A DNA stretch of 38,741 nucleotides from a virus, in IMG/VR virus record IMGVR_UViG_3300031514_000050, positions 1-38,741 of that record. One strand, 5' to 3'. Each line of letters begins with the position of its first letter. Position 1 is the first letter of the stretch. Both the position numbers and the translations under genes were made by a program. The notes beneath the pieces were generated by a model. That model was not told the origin of the DNA. It searched no databases and saw nothing but the letters and a program-made list of their open reading frames with translations. Of this stretch, positions 10,901 through 18,191 are shown piece by piece.

Positions 10901-13783
10901 CCTTTTCTGCTTTCCAAAAAAGATGCTCAGTTCATCAAAACAGGATTGCGCCAACTGTCGCACTATCAATCGCAGTTGGAGCAGTGGGATGCTTTTATTG
11001 ATGCGATTTCCGACCCGAAAAATCGCAACATGAGGATTGCTTTCTTCCCACAGAGCGTCCGAGATGTGCTTGATGAACTGGTCAAGCAAGGCGGCAGCGA
11101 AGCGGTCTTCTGGGAGTACGCCCAACTCCGGGCGATTCTACATCGAGGCGATGTGTGGGGCCAGCAGACGTTGACCACTGAGGAAGACGTTGACGAGCGG
11201 CAGAAGGTCACCAAGCTGATAGAGGACATCGAGAACTCGCCCACTGGCCAGGCGTACAAGGACGCAGCGGCCAAGATGCAGACGATATTCGACCGTCTGC
11301 TGCTGTTGTCGGTAATAAACGGCGAAAAGACTGCGCCAGAAGCGTTGGCCATGATGGCGGCACAGTTTGTGTACTGGCCGTTGCGTGTGGACTTCGACGC
11401 GCCTGCCAGGAATCGGGCGATGGGCGAAACGCCCCGGTCTGACATCTACTATGCACAGGGTGGGCTGGGGGGCCGCCACGAAAGTGCCAGGGCTGTCGAA
11501 ACGAAGATGCGGCGTGCTGTCGTGGCGTACTACGATCAATCCCATATCAAGTCGGTCATCAGGCAGCTTCAGGCCATAAAGAACAATCCCGAAATGCCGG
11601 GGGAACTGCGAACGATGGTTTCCGGGCTGATGGTGAAGTTTTACGAGGACGTAAAGCCAGCTTCAGTGCGAATCTCCAAGAAGCGCATGGCCGAGTTGAT
11701 TAAAGAGGTTACAGGCCGGGAAGTTGACCCGGATTCGCTGTTACTGAACGAGGACTTCTACACCTATGAGTTTTTCCTGTCTACCAGGCCCAAAGCCCCA
11801 AATATAGTGGAAGACTACAAAAACGGCGTGCGGGAGTATTACTTCCTTCCCGACCCCGTAATGTTCCACTGGCTTGGCTCGACAAACATTTCGGAATGGC
11901 CACCGTGGATACGCAAGGTGATCCGCTATGCTGGAAAGATAGTTCGCCCGATTGAATTGCCGTATGTGCGAAACATCGGCTTCGCACTTACCAACATGTT
12001 CAGGGATGAGGCCTTCGCTGCTGCGATGGGCACAGGGATAAAAGACGCGCTGGTTCCGTTTTACTATCACCTGCATGGACTGGCAGCGCTGATAACGAAC
12101 AAAGAGTTGGCCGACAAACTTACATTTGAACTGCTGGGCACGCATGGGAAGGCGATCGGTACTTGGACTTCGGTGGCTCAACTGCCGGAGCTTTACGTGC
12201 AAAGGCTGAAAGAAACTGCCACAAGCGGGTTTGAACCACTTACCAGCAAAGAATTGCGCTGGTGGGAGAAGGCCATTGCGTTGCCTGCTGTGTTCTTTGT
12301 CAATGCCCGCACCAAGCCGGTACAACTGGTGATTGAAGCCACCGGGCAGGGCCTGGTGGCCGAAGGTCTTGAAAGCCTGCCGCGCCTCGGAGCTGCCAAA
12401 CTAGCCCAGGAGAAAGGGTTGACAGACGCCGAAGTGCAGATGGCTGCAAGCATGATTACTGGCAATTTCTCTCAGCGCACGAAAAACCAGGCTGTCAGCG
12501 ACATGATGAGCATGAGCATGTTTGTCAACCCAATGGTTCAGATAATGTGGCAGATATTGGAGGCAGCTGCGCTCGATCCCACTCCTGGGCGCAGGGCGAC
12601 GTTCTGGCTGCGGCTGCCGCTGTTCGGCTTGAAGGGAGCGATGCTTGCCGGTACGGTCGCATTGCTGGGGCCGGTGATATACAGGCTCATGGGCCGTGAT
12701 GAAGACGAGTGGATTAAAGATGAAATGGAACGGTCTGCCGGCGACAGGGCGCGGTATGTCCGTCTCGGGCCGTTCAGATTGCCACGCCCGGAATCGGTGT
12801 GGGGGCTGGTGCAGCATCTTGTCTACAACGTTACGATGGACTTGATTGCGTCGCGTGGGCCAGACTGGAAGGTTGCCGCCAAAACCGTAGTGGATGAGCT
12901 TTATGATGTTGTGGGACGCACCATGTTCAAGAGCGAACCTTGGATATGGGCAGAGCTTCATCAGTTGGCATCAAACTGGAACTTCTTCAAGGAGAAGGAA
13001 ATCGTAGGAGGGCTTTTGCGAGAGCTTTACCCAAACAATCCAGAATTGCAGTACTGGCCGGACACGCCGAAGACGTACCGCGCAATGTCGCGGGCGCTCA
13101 GTAGCGTGGGAATTGGCATCAGCCCGTTGAAAATCGAACATTTCGTCAACGCTTATCTGACGCGGCATACCCATGACCTGATACGGTTTGCCGAACACAT
13201 GACAGGCTGGCACCCGACGCTTCGAGAGGTGGCCGACTTGCCGTTCATTGGTCGAGTCATGGCCCGCACTCCGCGCGGATATGCTTCCAGAAGCGTGCAG
13301 GATGTGCGTGACCTTGCAGCTGATTACAGGGCTTTAGTGGCCAGAATGAAAGCGGAGGTCAAAGAAGGCAACGTGCCATCACAGGATGCCAATACGTTTC
13401 TTGAAGAGGCGTCCAAGCTGGTAATATATGACGTTATGAAGTTTGAGATAGACAAACTAGGACGCGAGAGCCGGGAGTTGCGGCTCCAGGGGAAAATCCA
13501 GGAGGCCGCGAAGATTGACGAGCAGATGACTCTGATGGCCGCTGCGATTTTCAACAGTGCCAACAAGCGGTTGACGGTAGACGTACTGCGGAAGCTGCAC
13601 AAGCGGCTGTATCAACGGGCCTCCGAAAGCTTGCCCGCTGGCAGTACAGAACAGGAAAGAATCCAGTACAATCTCAAGCGACAAGCAGCGCGTTTGGGCA
13701 TGAGGCATATCCGAGAAGAGATTAAGAGACTGGAGAGCAATGATGATTCAAGCGCTAAGCGGCCCGTTTCGGTTGGGCCTTAA
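4886..13783 (+). CDS. Giant polyvalent / internal virion protein (ParB-like, zincin, LPD38-like)
   Basis: A 2965-residue protein covering nearly a quarter of the window. ATG 4886 or 4892 both fit an upstream GGAG. Visible parts in order: a helical N-terminal region; a Gly/Ala-rich hydrophobic segment near 335-375; an ESAEELLQG helix near 455-480; Pro/Gln/Glu-rich linkers at 670-766 and 1233-1278; a ParB/sulfiredoxin-like domain near 1325-1440 with NGHHR at 1386-1390; a zincin-type HEQVH (HExxH) at 1787-1791; a long helical region; a P-x-RN...N-x-FRD motif near 2360-2380; and an LPD38-like region near 2470-2700 (NFSQRTKNQ, FVNPMVQIMWQ) with a hydrophobic segment near 2580-2605. This matches the polyvalent-protein theme described by Iyer, Aravind and colleagues: multidomain proteins carried in with phage DNA. 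Ejection and catalysis are inferred. The N4-type virion RNA polymerase, also huge, was considered but no polymerase motif was recognised. Confidence 0.85.
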   Translation: MAMGSNEIERLFESFKAIEPIRHDDWLYEAEMPEPFAEEPKPARETEFDLSRYGLGRIRVPLPEPDPSLRHQLPKLPTLSPYKLSEEEVRSWVSERAKYEPNAGGLQNALIAHLEAQREGEQRRWKGPRGEKLPETPEELSRQIGTFLFDTAARSSPEHLHGMDIDRLVAERFAPAIDYVARKHNLQLGEMKFSSKELRQRLRQLSLYGYRGRLFAQEVINTANTTARRRLAENAADLLREATDEARAAFWMGVQFGAESYYRKDDVAGELKELYIGPWEAISRSGYNLLWGRSDDQLSAQLKQAADYLYKSKSVEGLPWWGTFAWQSQQVLSDLIPITLAVYAGGAAGAAVGESLAGGGAALTVAKGAPLAVRAATTAGQFLGLRLTTGLVQQEDVARGLIAEGVDQRTAFWAGAAAATLDSVIELWLPLPGSERLAVAKTIKGAFLNGVKQFGVDFATESAEELLQGISQTIAEHFARRLSGVPDRGLATELYESVRDTTKVLPSLAFAILPTQVPRLVGDAALQRAVLKHRQAWQWFTDQSVMPTVEEVRAKGIPVENEAQVAELWQKRELIGHLINSPESFQNVAVPMKLDAPVEYRRNGKVEKHRLGDLAQQVWDSLPVPDRGWYAPTEYISKSWNDLPKDIQQRLAWVFFPALRGNADYMVMPGEEAAEAPAEAAPEAPQPPAPQQPQEVPQQPPTQPVPVEEQPPAQPVPVGEAPPQQPPAQPVEPITEEEAKGTQIDPDFVSPVQPPPAQPVEPQEQRWVLTAHGPFTQEQMNWFQEHQYSLRDVPALVELAKKTVVFQGPSLVSLYDYARQNLAAGVETGRIARNWVSKSPLRDLELPTVEAYVRAVQWDIDTKPWQEWKLSRYVAVQNVAGWAADVPVSGPHDNLFGLIRAVYEETPERFRTPESLVHNPQIVEVARTYPIPFKYLEPVVRASVAALEAKWAVAAGKPYRKEDFGEGGKAIKDLEDRLTEQAHDLIVPKEAVHSLLAMDMVFAILEESLPGFWKAVKEAVAEAPLDLSVQELAQHIQGRIAENNQLAPFFEGEPDLLERVARFAADVPLHLALSPEMRVRKPLWLEADQALTLLRTMLGSAAKANNPAFQPLSVRHESLTTLNRVIGAVRLSEPVKTATVLTTVLNSAYQDTKEAKKAVNAALSEMSPKDREALEPVRNVLVAAFPYLVKTQEPPKQTVFVEPLKTLPLENVSPALIQRELSYWAYWAGIMSEKPPAAPEAPPPAAPPSAPAPPAPPPTPPAAPEASAAPPAAPPQQSLTVPEPVSDPADMNSYTDPSSRRVRLPNGGKQLEVLDTIEQCQAVRGPAIVKTELLSIDPGKFQYKREANKVTGIVNTNVLDLSWNEALAGIIHVWFDPQSNKVYVINGHHRYQIALKSGVPHVTCYFLDAANEQEARQSGALVNIAEGHGDVMDAAVFLREMRRGNEDLRELLAKHNVSVKEEEKLAYLGLGLAMLAEPLWKRYVDGEISATLGGIVGNELSDDPELQKDAIHYGKQFRSEEEIRELCKLVRDTKTKHKERTLFGEVEIADSLLPWIIRVRSAVRKELNDRIKALRVASKEKLAEPLEQLGNVIFTDKNLSELQKLIGIREYFLQFQNYKGKVADAIKELAEQAEKTKRIDAKKAFETIQEAILQELDFQSGQATARLGELPKSPDGTLPSSNTLLSVNPGQLGPVFPNPIATYVQPASRQEFLKRIRLPEFRQAAKDCWEGRNGVWRLMRAIQEYTGAELLISRTQLSRVREGRKPAAGMYKPHLAISAGYEPDSIHEQVHALFEIMLSSLPYNAEVEVMSILAEHGPGVLDAINRKINDSEKIRLEAIAEVATAFITGRLRSKEFWKHAGNIIRRLQAVDHPYVKQMLDVMFDSWNIYHYLARLSNDTKMELVRKDERRPSDWRKAAWTALMNVVGRRVGYIYYLRRLKQVVYNSRRWASTEETARQLWKRVHAFIDSLHGTEADVKLTTQLTSYAPHMAGRWMVESGPIALYLPFLLSKKDAQFIKTGLRQLSHYQSQLEQWDAFIDAISDPKNRNMRIAFFPQSVRDVLDELVKQGGSEAVFWEYAQLRAILHRGDVWGQQTLTTEEDVDERQKVTKLIEDIENSPTGQAYKDAAAKMQTIFDRLLLLSVINGEKTAPEALAMMAAQFVYWPLRVDFDAPARNRAMGETPRSDIYYAQGGLGGRHESARAVETKMRRAVVAYYDQSHIKSVIRQLQAIKNNPEMPGELRTMVSGLMVKFYEDVKPASVRISKKRMAELIKEVTGREVDPDSLLLNEDFYTYEFFLSTRPKAPNIVEDYKNGVREYYFLPDPVMFHWLGSTNISEWPPWIRKVIRYAGKIVRPIELPYVRNIGFALTNMFRDEAFAAAMGTGIKDALVPFYYHLHGLAALITNKELADKLTFELLGTHGKAIGTWTSVAQLPELYVQRLKETATSGFEPLTSKELRWWEKAIALPAVFFVNARTKPVQLVIEATGQGLVAEGLESLPRLGAAKLAQEKGLTDAEVQMAASMITGNFSQRTKNQAVSDMMSMSMFVNPMVQIMWQILEAAALDPTPGRRATFWLRLPLFGLKGAMLAGTVALLGPVIYRLMGRDEDEWIKDEMERSAGDRARYVRLGPFRLPRPESVWGLVQHLVYNVTMDLIASRGPDWKVAAKTVVDELYDVVGRTMFKSEPWIWAELHQLASNWNFFKEKEIVGGLLRELYPNNPELQYWPDTPKTYRAMSRALSSVGIGISPLKIEHFVNAYLTRHTHDLIRFAEHMTGWHPTLREVADLPFIGRVMARTPRGYASRSVQDVRDLAADYRALVARMKAEVKEGNVPSQDANTFLEEASKLVIYDVMKFEIDKLGRESRELRLQGKIQEAAKIDEQMTLMAAAIFNSANKRLTVDVLRKLHKRLYQRASESLPAGSTEQERIQYNLKRQAARLGMRHIREEIKRLESNDDSSAKRPVSVGP

Positions 13784-14594
13784 CGTTCCTGGTCATTACC
13801 AGGGCTGGCTGGGACATGAGGCAGAGGCTGCCGACAGGAAGCACCTTGTCCCGTATTTGCTGGACAAGCAGCCGGAAAAGTTGACGCCCACGGTCGCGTG
13901 GAAAGGGGCCAATCTGTATTTGCCGGGCCAGGTCGGCGACGAAGACTGCGCGGTTGCCGTGGCTGCTGTGCTGTGGGCGGCTACCTGGACGCCGCAAAGT
14001 CGGCACCAGAAGCTGCCAAACGCAGCGTTGTTGTATGCCTTGTCGCGGAATCACTTGCCGCCACGTCCAGAGCAGCCGGGGACGACGATTGCCCGTGTAA
14101 TCGCTGCCGCCAATTTGTTTGGCGTGCTATGGCAAGAGGCGCCGTACACGGTTTTGGAATATCGCCGTATGGCGCAAGAGCAAGAGACCGACCCGCAGAA
14201 GTGCTGTTATGCCAACTTGCTGCCGATGACCAGCAAATGTAATCTGACTGTTGTAGAATTGAAGGAAGGCAAAGAGGTGGTCGATTGGCTGCGGCGCGGT
14301 GGCCAGGCCGTTATTGGCGGCTACTGGGCTTACCGAATGGTGCCAAGCGTTGAGAATGGCCACCACTATTGGGTACAGTACGGGCGATGGCAGCATGTTA
14401 CACCCATCCTGGGATGGGATGATGAGTTGAAGGCGGCATATCGGCTAAGCACGTGGGGCTTTGACGCTCACGGATTTCCGTGCCAAAATATGCTTCCAGG
14501 TGGGGCATGGAACAAGCAAAGCGATCTTGTCAGAGAAATCGAAGAGGGTGGTTCGGTTTGTTATGGGCTTGTCTTGAAAGGAGCACAGAAATGA
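13740..14594 (+). CDS. Papain-fold protein, catalytic Asn apparently replaced
   Basis: A 284-residue protein overlapping the giant gene by 44 bp; ATG 13740 or 13743 follow GGAG. The papain-like signature is Q64 and C70, six residues apart as papain Q19 and C25 are, then H219 in WQHVTPILGWDDE, and a STWG motif at 237-240 where papains have NSWG. The third active-site residue, normally Asn, therefore appears to be Ser237. It may be a cysteine peptidase or amidase with an altered triad, or an inactive binding version. A second papain-fold gene with an intact triad lies 0.8 kb downstream. Placed after the injected proteins and before a membrane-anchored protein, it may act in wall entry or lysis. 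No signal peptide was seen. Confidence 0.6.
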   Translation: MMIQALSGPFRLGLNVPGHYQGWLGHEAEAADRKHLVPYLLDKQPEKLTPTVAWKGANLYLPGQVGDEDCAVAVAAVLWAATWTPQSRHQKLPNAALLYALSRNHLPPRPEQPGTTIARVIAAANLFGVLWQEAPYTVLEYRRMAQEQETDPQKCCYANLLPMTSKCNLTVVELKEGKEVVDWLRRGGQAVIGGYWAYRMVPSVENGHHYWVQYGRWQHVTPILGWDDELKAAYRLSTWGFDAHGFPCQNMLPGGAWNKQSDLVREIEEGGSVCYGLVLKGAQK

Positions 14595-14911
14595 ACCTTC
14601 AGGCCGTGTTGTGTCGGGTGTTCGCCAGGGCGAGTTGGTCGCAAGCTGGTTTGCGTGACCGTATTCGGCTGGCCCGGTTGCTGCGGAACTGGGATCAGCC
14701 ATGCGGTACAGGAAAGACCTGTGGCGAGGAGGTGGCTGAGCAGATTGCCTTGCTGGCCATCGCTGATGGCAGTTTACAGCCGCAAGAGCTACGAGCGGTG
14801 CAGTCAATCGACTGGAGCAAGTTGATTGAACTGATTGTCAGGTATCTGCCGGTCGTCCTGGAGATAATTCGGGCGATTCTCGACCTGTTTACTAGTCGAG
14901 AAAGTGTGTGA
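14591..14911 (+). CDS. Small protein with hydrophobic C-terminal helix
   Basis: A 106-residue protein whose start overlaps the previous stop (ATGA) behind AAAGGAGC. The N-terminal half is basic. There are two cysteines in a short Gly-containing loop near residues 38-44. The C-terminal 30 residues (WSKLIELIVRYLPVVLEIIRAILDLF) form a very hydrophobic, amphipathic helix ending in a charged tail. It lies between two papain-fold genes and beside a membrane-anchored protein. A holin or membrane-disrupting role is conceivable, but only one candidate membrane helix is present. Confidence 0.65.
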   Translation: MNLQAVLCRVFARASWSQAGLRDRIRLARLLRNWDQPCGTGKTCGEEVAEQIALLAIADGSLQPQELRAVQSIDWSKLIELIVRYLPVVLEIIRAILDLFTSRESV

Positions 14912-14921
14912 AAGGTACACC

Positions 14922-15353
14922 ATGAGCAATGCCGATTTCCGCTGGAATGTTGCTTTCGTAGTGGCAGTGGCGTTGCTGGCCACTATCGTAGTAATCCTGG
15001 CCGCGCGGGGATGTCCGCCGCAGCCAGCCCCGAATCCGCCGCCGCCGCCGCCGCAGCGCCAAGTGATAGCCGTCGTGACGGAGACGGCCAATTTGCCAAA
15101 ACTGACACCTGGCCAGCAGGCGATTGCTGCCAGCGCTGTGCTGCGGGAAAGGCTGACGCAAAAGGGGGTGGTACATCGGGGCACCTTTGACATAGATGCG
15201 GTAGGGGTCGATTCGCCTGCCGATGTTCAGGAAGCTGTGCGAAACCTATCTCGCCAGGCCTTGCCAGCGTTGCTGGTATGGCGCGACGGCAAGCTGTCCA
15301 TTTATCCTTTACCTTCTGATGAAACGGCCTTGCTGAAATTACTGGGGCTTTGA
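14922..15353 (+). CDS. Membrane-anchored thioredoxin-fold-like protein
   Basis: A 143-residue protein; the start at ATG 14922 follows AAAGG by 6 bases. Residues 9-27 are one strong membrane segment or uncleaved signal anchor, followed by ARGC and a Pro-rich stalk at 33-45. Residues 50-143 look like a thioredoxin-type fold: a long helix with R/E residues, FDIDAV, a helix, then ALPALLVWRDGKLSIYPL with the cis-proline position, and a terminal helix. The CxxC redox pair is absent, so redox catalysis is unlikely. The topology suggests export to the periplasmic face. The ARGC is a poor match to a lipobox. It may be a spanin-like or scaffold component of the adjacent cassette. Confidence 0.6.
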   Translation: MSNADFRWNVAFVVAVALLATIVVILAARGCPPQPAPNPPPPPPQRQVIAVVTETANLPKLTPGQQAIAASAVLRERLTQKGVVHRGTFDIDAVGVDSPADVQEAVRNLSRQALPALLVWRDGKLSIYPLPSDETALLKLLGL

Positions 15354-15354
15354 C

Positions 15355-16185
15355 ATGATTCGAGAAGACGGAGTGACTGTTTTCTACGACGACGATTTTG
15401 TCGGCGACCGGATTCCACCGCAGTTGGAGTATGCGCCTCAAACTGAAGACGGCTCGCCGGAGGTGCTGCCCCGCTCGGCCGCATACGGTTCGGATGAAGC
15501 GATGCGGATGGGCATCCTCCCTTTTGCCGAGTATGCCCCGGCGGTTCCACCCGACCGCTGGAAAGAGGTGATTGAGTACTGCCATACCCAGCAGATTTTC
15601 CCGGTCTATCACCAGAAGCGTGCCGGGCTGATGCCCCCGTGGGATCAGGACGGGTATGGGTTTTGCTGGGCCTACGGGCTTACCGCCGCACTGATGAACG
15701 TGCGCGAACGGGAAGGTCAAGCCAGGGTGCGCTTATCGCCGTTTTCGCTGGGCTGGCTAACCAATTGGCGCAATGCTGGGTTTTTTATGGACAGGGCTAT
15801 CGCCGGCGCGCGGCAGCGTGGCATCGCCCCCGTCGAATACGTGCCCGAATATAACCTGCGGCCCAGCACCTTCAAGCCCGGCTGGGAACAGGAAGCGTTG
15901 CGGTACCGGCCTTCAGAATGGTGGGACGTGCGAACTGGCAGGGGGGCCGAAACCGTCGGCGAATGCCTTGCCATCCTTAGTTGTGGCACGCCGCTCTACG
16001 TAGGGTACGATTGGTGGCGGCACGCCTTGACGCTGGTAGCCCTCGAATGGGATGAGAGGGCGGCTTACAAAGTGACCTTCGTTCTGTGGAACTCTCACAA
16101 CGGCGGAGAGTTTGTGCGAATAGGAAGTGCCCGTGGGGTGCCTGATGAAGCCTACGGACTGCGGGCCAGCCTGTTGACTTCGTGA
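15355..16185 (+). CDS. Papain-like (C1-type) cysteine peptidase, candidate lytic enzyme
   Basis: A 276-residue protein starting 1 bp after the previous stop. The active-site set is complete: Q98 and C104 (DQDGYGFCWAY, papain spacing of six), H223 in WWRHALTLVALEWD and N246 in LWNSHNG. Residues 1-70 are a poorly conserved leader that could act as a propeptide or targeting region. No signal peptide is visible, so export would need a holin or packaging into the virion. It is the last gene of the rightward late block, where phages often keep lysis genes, and no lysozyme or amidase was recognised in the window. Peptidase fold is well supported; the substrate (peptide cross-bridge, host protein or virion protein) is unknown. 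Confidence 0.75.
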   Translation: MIREDGVTVFYDDDFVGDRIPPQLEYAPQTEDGSPEVLPRSAAYGSDEAMRMGILPFAEYAPAVPPDRWKEVIEYCHTQQIFPVYHQKRAGLMPPWDQDGYGFCWAYGLTAALMNVREREGQARVRLSPFSLGWLTNWRNAGFFMDRAIAGARQRGIAPVEYVPEYNLRPSTFKPGWEQEALRYRPSEWWDVRTGRGAETVGECLAILSCGTPLYVGYDWWRHALTLVALEWDERAAYKVTFVLWNSHNGGEFVRIGSARGVPDEAYGLRASLLTS

Positions 16186-16202
16186 CGCCAATTACGTGGC
16201 GT
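16185..16202. terminator. Hairpin between convergent operons
   Basis: A perfect 6-bp inverted repeat, ACGCCA then TGGCGT with a 6-base loop, sits between the stop of the rightward papain gene and the stop of the leftward RusA gene. It overlaps both gene ends and is followed on the + side by a moderately T-rich stretch. It could terminate transcription from both sides. The stem is short, so this is tentative. Confidence 0.4.
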
Positions 16203-16695
16203 TCTGTTGTGTCGGGGGCTGCTCTGCCATAGCCTTTTCCATATCGACGATAGCCACGGTAACGCCGGGCGGCTTGGCGGTGTAAGTCTTGTTGGCAAGC
16301 GATACCACTACCAGACTATCGTCGCCTATCACGATTCCCGCTAACGCATCAAACACTGCGCGTTGCAATTTGTCGACGTCTGGCCGTTTTGTCATAAACT
16401 GCGCCGCGCTTGGCCGCAGCTTTCCGCTTTCGGGCTTTCCCCCTCGGTAATGAGACTTCGGGCGGGGGAATCGAAACTGCATTAGCACGCCCACCGGCCC
16501 GTGGTGCGGCTCCCGTTTTCCCCAGGCGTCCGCTGCCACTTTGCGTATTGTGGCAATCCACTCACCCACGCCCTGGGCTTCGGTAACACGAAGGCCACGT
16601 GTTCCATCTCGCTTGCGGATAGGAACCGCACGCATGTTGCCTTTTGGTTTCGGTAGGCCGGGCACTGTGAAAGACACAAGCACTTCATCTACCAT
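16192..16695 (-). CDS. rusA: RusA-family Holliday junction resolvase
   Basis: A 167-residue endonuclease expected to cut four-way DNA junctions by paired nicks and clear branched DNA before packaging. The RusA core is clear: PDVDKLQRAVFDALAG followed by IGDDS, giving acidic residues D106, D108, D116, D125 and D126, plus K109. A longer reading from 16743 exists, but the ATG at 16695 has GGAG seven bases upstream and begins at the usual RusA N-terminus (VSFTVPGLPKPKGN). It is the last gene of the leftward early operon, behind SSB-like, Sak4-like and exonuclease genes, completing a recombination cassette. Confidence 0.9.
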   Translation of the reverse strand: MVDEVLVSFTVPGLPKPKGNMRAVPIRKRDGTRGLRVTEAQGVGEWIATIRKVAADAWGKREPHHGPVGVLMQFRFPRPKSHYRGGKPESGKLRPSAAQFMTKRPDVDKLQRAVFDALAGIVIGDDSLVVVSLANKTYTAKPPGVTVAIVDMEKAMAEQPPTQQNAT

Positions 16696-16776
16696 GGCGT
16701 TTCTCCACGAAAAACCCTGGCCGGGCAGACCAAAGTCTGCCACGGCCAGGCAGCGCGCCGCAACAGGCGAAGCGTT

Positions 16777-17223
16777 TCAGAATGGAACACCCTCGTCATC
16801 TGACGGAGCATTTTCCTCGGCAACCGGCGGCAAGGCTTCCCCGCGCCGGCGGCGACGCTCTCTCGACTTGGCGTTGCGAATCAACTGCGTGAGCACCATG
16901 AGTTCATCGTTGTCGATTGGTGCTGGCTCCGGAATGAAACGGTCAATCACGTACTCGCCGTTTTCTTCGCGTAGTTGGCAGAAAACCGTTCTGCCGATTA
17001 GCTCGAAGTTTCCGTTGGTCAAATCAACAAGGCTGTATGTGTCGGGGTCGAACCCGCAAGCCTTCAGTTGCTGCCTGGCGAATCCCGGGTGGGATTTGGA
17101 AAGCCAGATCGTGCCTGTAAGCGCGCCGTATGGCGTCTGTACGGTTAACTCCAAACCTGGAGTTCCTTTATTGGGACTCCGCCGCCAGTCGACGTTTCGT
17201 ATGACGCCCTCTACTACTTGCAT
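16777..17223 (-). CDS. SSB-like single-stranded DNA-binding protein
   Basis: A 148-residue protein. Residues 1-100 are beta-rich (GVIRNVDWRRSP, GLELTVQTPYGALTGTIWL), compatible with an OB fold. A basic RERRRRRGE stretch follows, and the protein ends in an acidic tail finishing DDEGVPF. An acidic tip with a terminal Phe is the hallmark of bacterial SSB and functional analogues such as T7 gp2.5, used to recruit partner proteins. Its start overlaps the end of the Sak4-like gene by 10 bp, and SSB plus Sak4 is a known phage pairing. The specific family is not certain, as the fold is inferred. Confidence 0.7.
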   Translation of the reverse strand: MQVVEGVIRNVDWRRSPNKGTPGLELTVQTPYGALTGTIWLSKSHPGFARQQLKACGFDPDTYSLVDLTNGNFELIGRTVFCQLREENGEYVIDRFIPEPAPIDNDELMVLTQLIRNAKSRERRRRRGEALPPVAEENAPSDDEGVPF

Positions 17224-18188
17224 GTTCCGTTTCCTTTCTTCTGAAGAAGTGCTTGTTTGATTTTATAGCATCGCTGTAGTTCTGCGATGTCGGCATTGTG
17301 CATCAACGCTTTGGACTCCGCTATTTGACGACCAGCGTACTGTAACTCCTCCAGTGTGGTAGCGCTTTCAATCGCCTGGCGGCCTTGCTGGAATAGCCGT
17401 GACGCTTGTTGCTGCCGTTCCAGTTCTTCCGCGGCAAGCCGTTCGGCGTCCCGTATCCCAACTTCTTCGTCGTCAGCAATCTGCGCCTGGCTGCCACCGC
17501 CAAGTGCTCTTGACAGGGGGACGCAGATGTTCTCGTAACTGGGCCACTCAATCGTTTGCCCTGCCAAAATCCCGGTTCTGTCCTTTTCGACGGCGGCCCG
17601 AACCACGCCACCGTCATTGGTCAACCGGAGCAAAATGTGTGGTTCATAGGGAGTTTCTCTCTCAGCCCTCATGGTCACGCCGGTGACCACCAGTTCGCCG
17701 CTCCCATCCTGAGCGTATTCGTATTTTTCTCTACCACAGATGATAACGTGTGCACTGGAATTGAGAAGCGCTAACATGAGTTGACGGTAGGGACGCTTTA
17801 TCGCATCCCATGCGTGGAGGGGGATCGTGTCGATTTTTGTCCGGCGGCCAGTGTAGGCCGCAACGGCTGCATCCCATAGGTGGGTAATGGAATCGACGAC
17901 AACCACCCCATACTTGGGGTCAAGCGTACGGATAGCCGTAAGCGCGTCGACTAGACTTCGGCTGTGGAGCACGTCGAACTTGAAGCCTTGCGGATGTATC
18001 GACCGCTCAGCAATGTCTTTGGCGTAAAAGTCGGTGCCGTGTTCTGTATCGATAACGGCGACCGACTTTCCAGTTTCGTTGGCTAGCCCCTCCGCTAGCA
18101 GCAGGGCCGTGAAGGTTTTCCCGGCCCCGGTTCGACCATACAGGCCGAGCTTCAGCACTATCTGTTGCGGGCGCGCTGGCGTGAACAT
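17214..18188 (-). CDS. RecA-fold ATPase, Sak4-like recombinase
   Basis: A 324-residue P-loop ATPase. Walker A GRTGAGKT is at 18-25 and Walker B VVVVDS at 95-100, with CGREKYEY near 151-158 in the AAA_24/Sak4-type context. Such phage proteins bind single-stranded DNA and anneal or exchange strands together with SSB. Residues beyond about 225 are a helical, Gln/Ala/Glu-rich C-terminal extension (AERLAAEELERQQQASRLF) that may mediate oligomerisation. It lies between an unknown 143-residue gene (3 bp gap) and the SSB-like gene (10 bp overlap). Assignment as a recombination ATPase is firm by motif and context; Sak4 itself is an inference. Confidence 0.8.
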   Translation of the reverse strand: MFTPARPQQIVLKLGLYGRTGAGKTFTALLLAEGLANETGKSVAVIDTEHGTDFYAKDIAERSIHPQGFKFDVLHSRSLVDALTAIRTLDPKYGVVVVDSITHLWDAAVAAYTGRRTKIDTIPLHAWDAIKRPYRQLMLALLNSSAHVIICGREKYEYAQDGSGELVVTGVTMRAERETPYEPHILLRLTNDGGVVRAAVEKDRTGILAGQTIEWPSYENICVPLSRALGGGSQAQIADDEEVGIRDAERLAAEELERQQQASRLFQQGRQAIESATTLEELQYAGRQIAESKALMHNADIAELQRCYKIKQALLQKKGNGTCK

Positions 18189-18191
18189 GGA

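Noticed and set aside
4886-13783. N4-type virion RNA polymerase
   Set aside because: Size and virion position suggested it, but I could not find T7-like polymerase motifs, and the ParB-like, HExxH and LPD38-like regions fit a polyvalent protein.
16696-16743. Longer N-terminus for the RusA gene
   Set aside because: The upstream start lacks a ribosome site, while ATG 16695 has GGAG at seven bases and starts at the normal RusA boundary.
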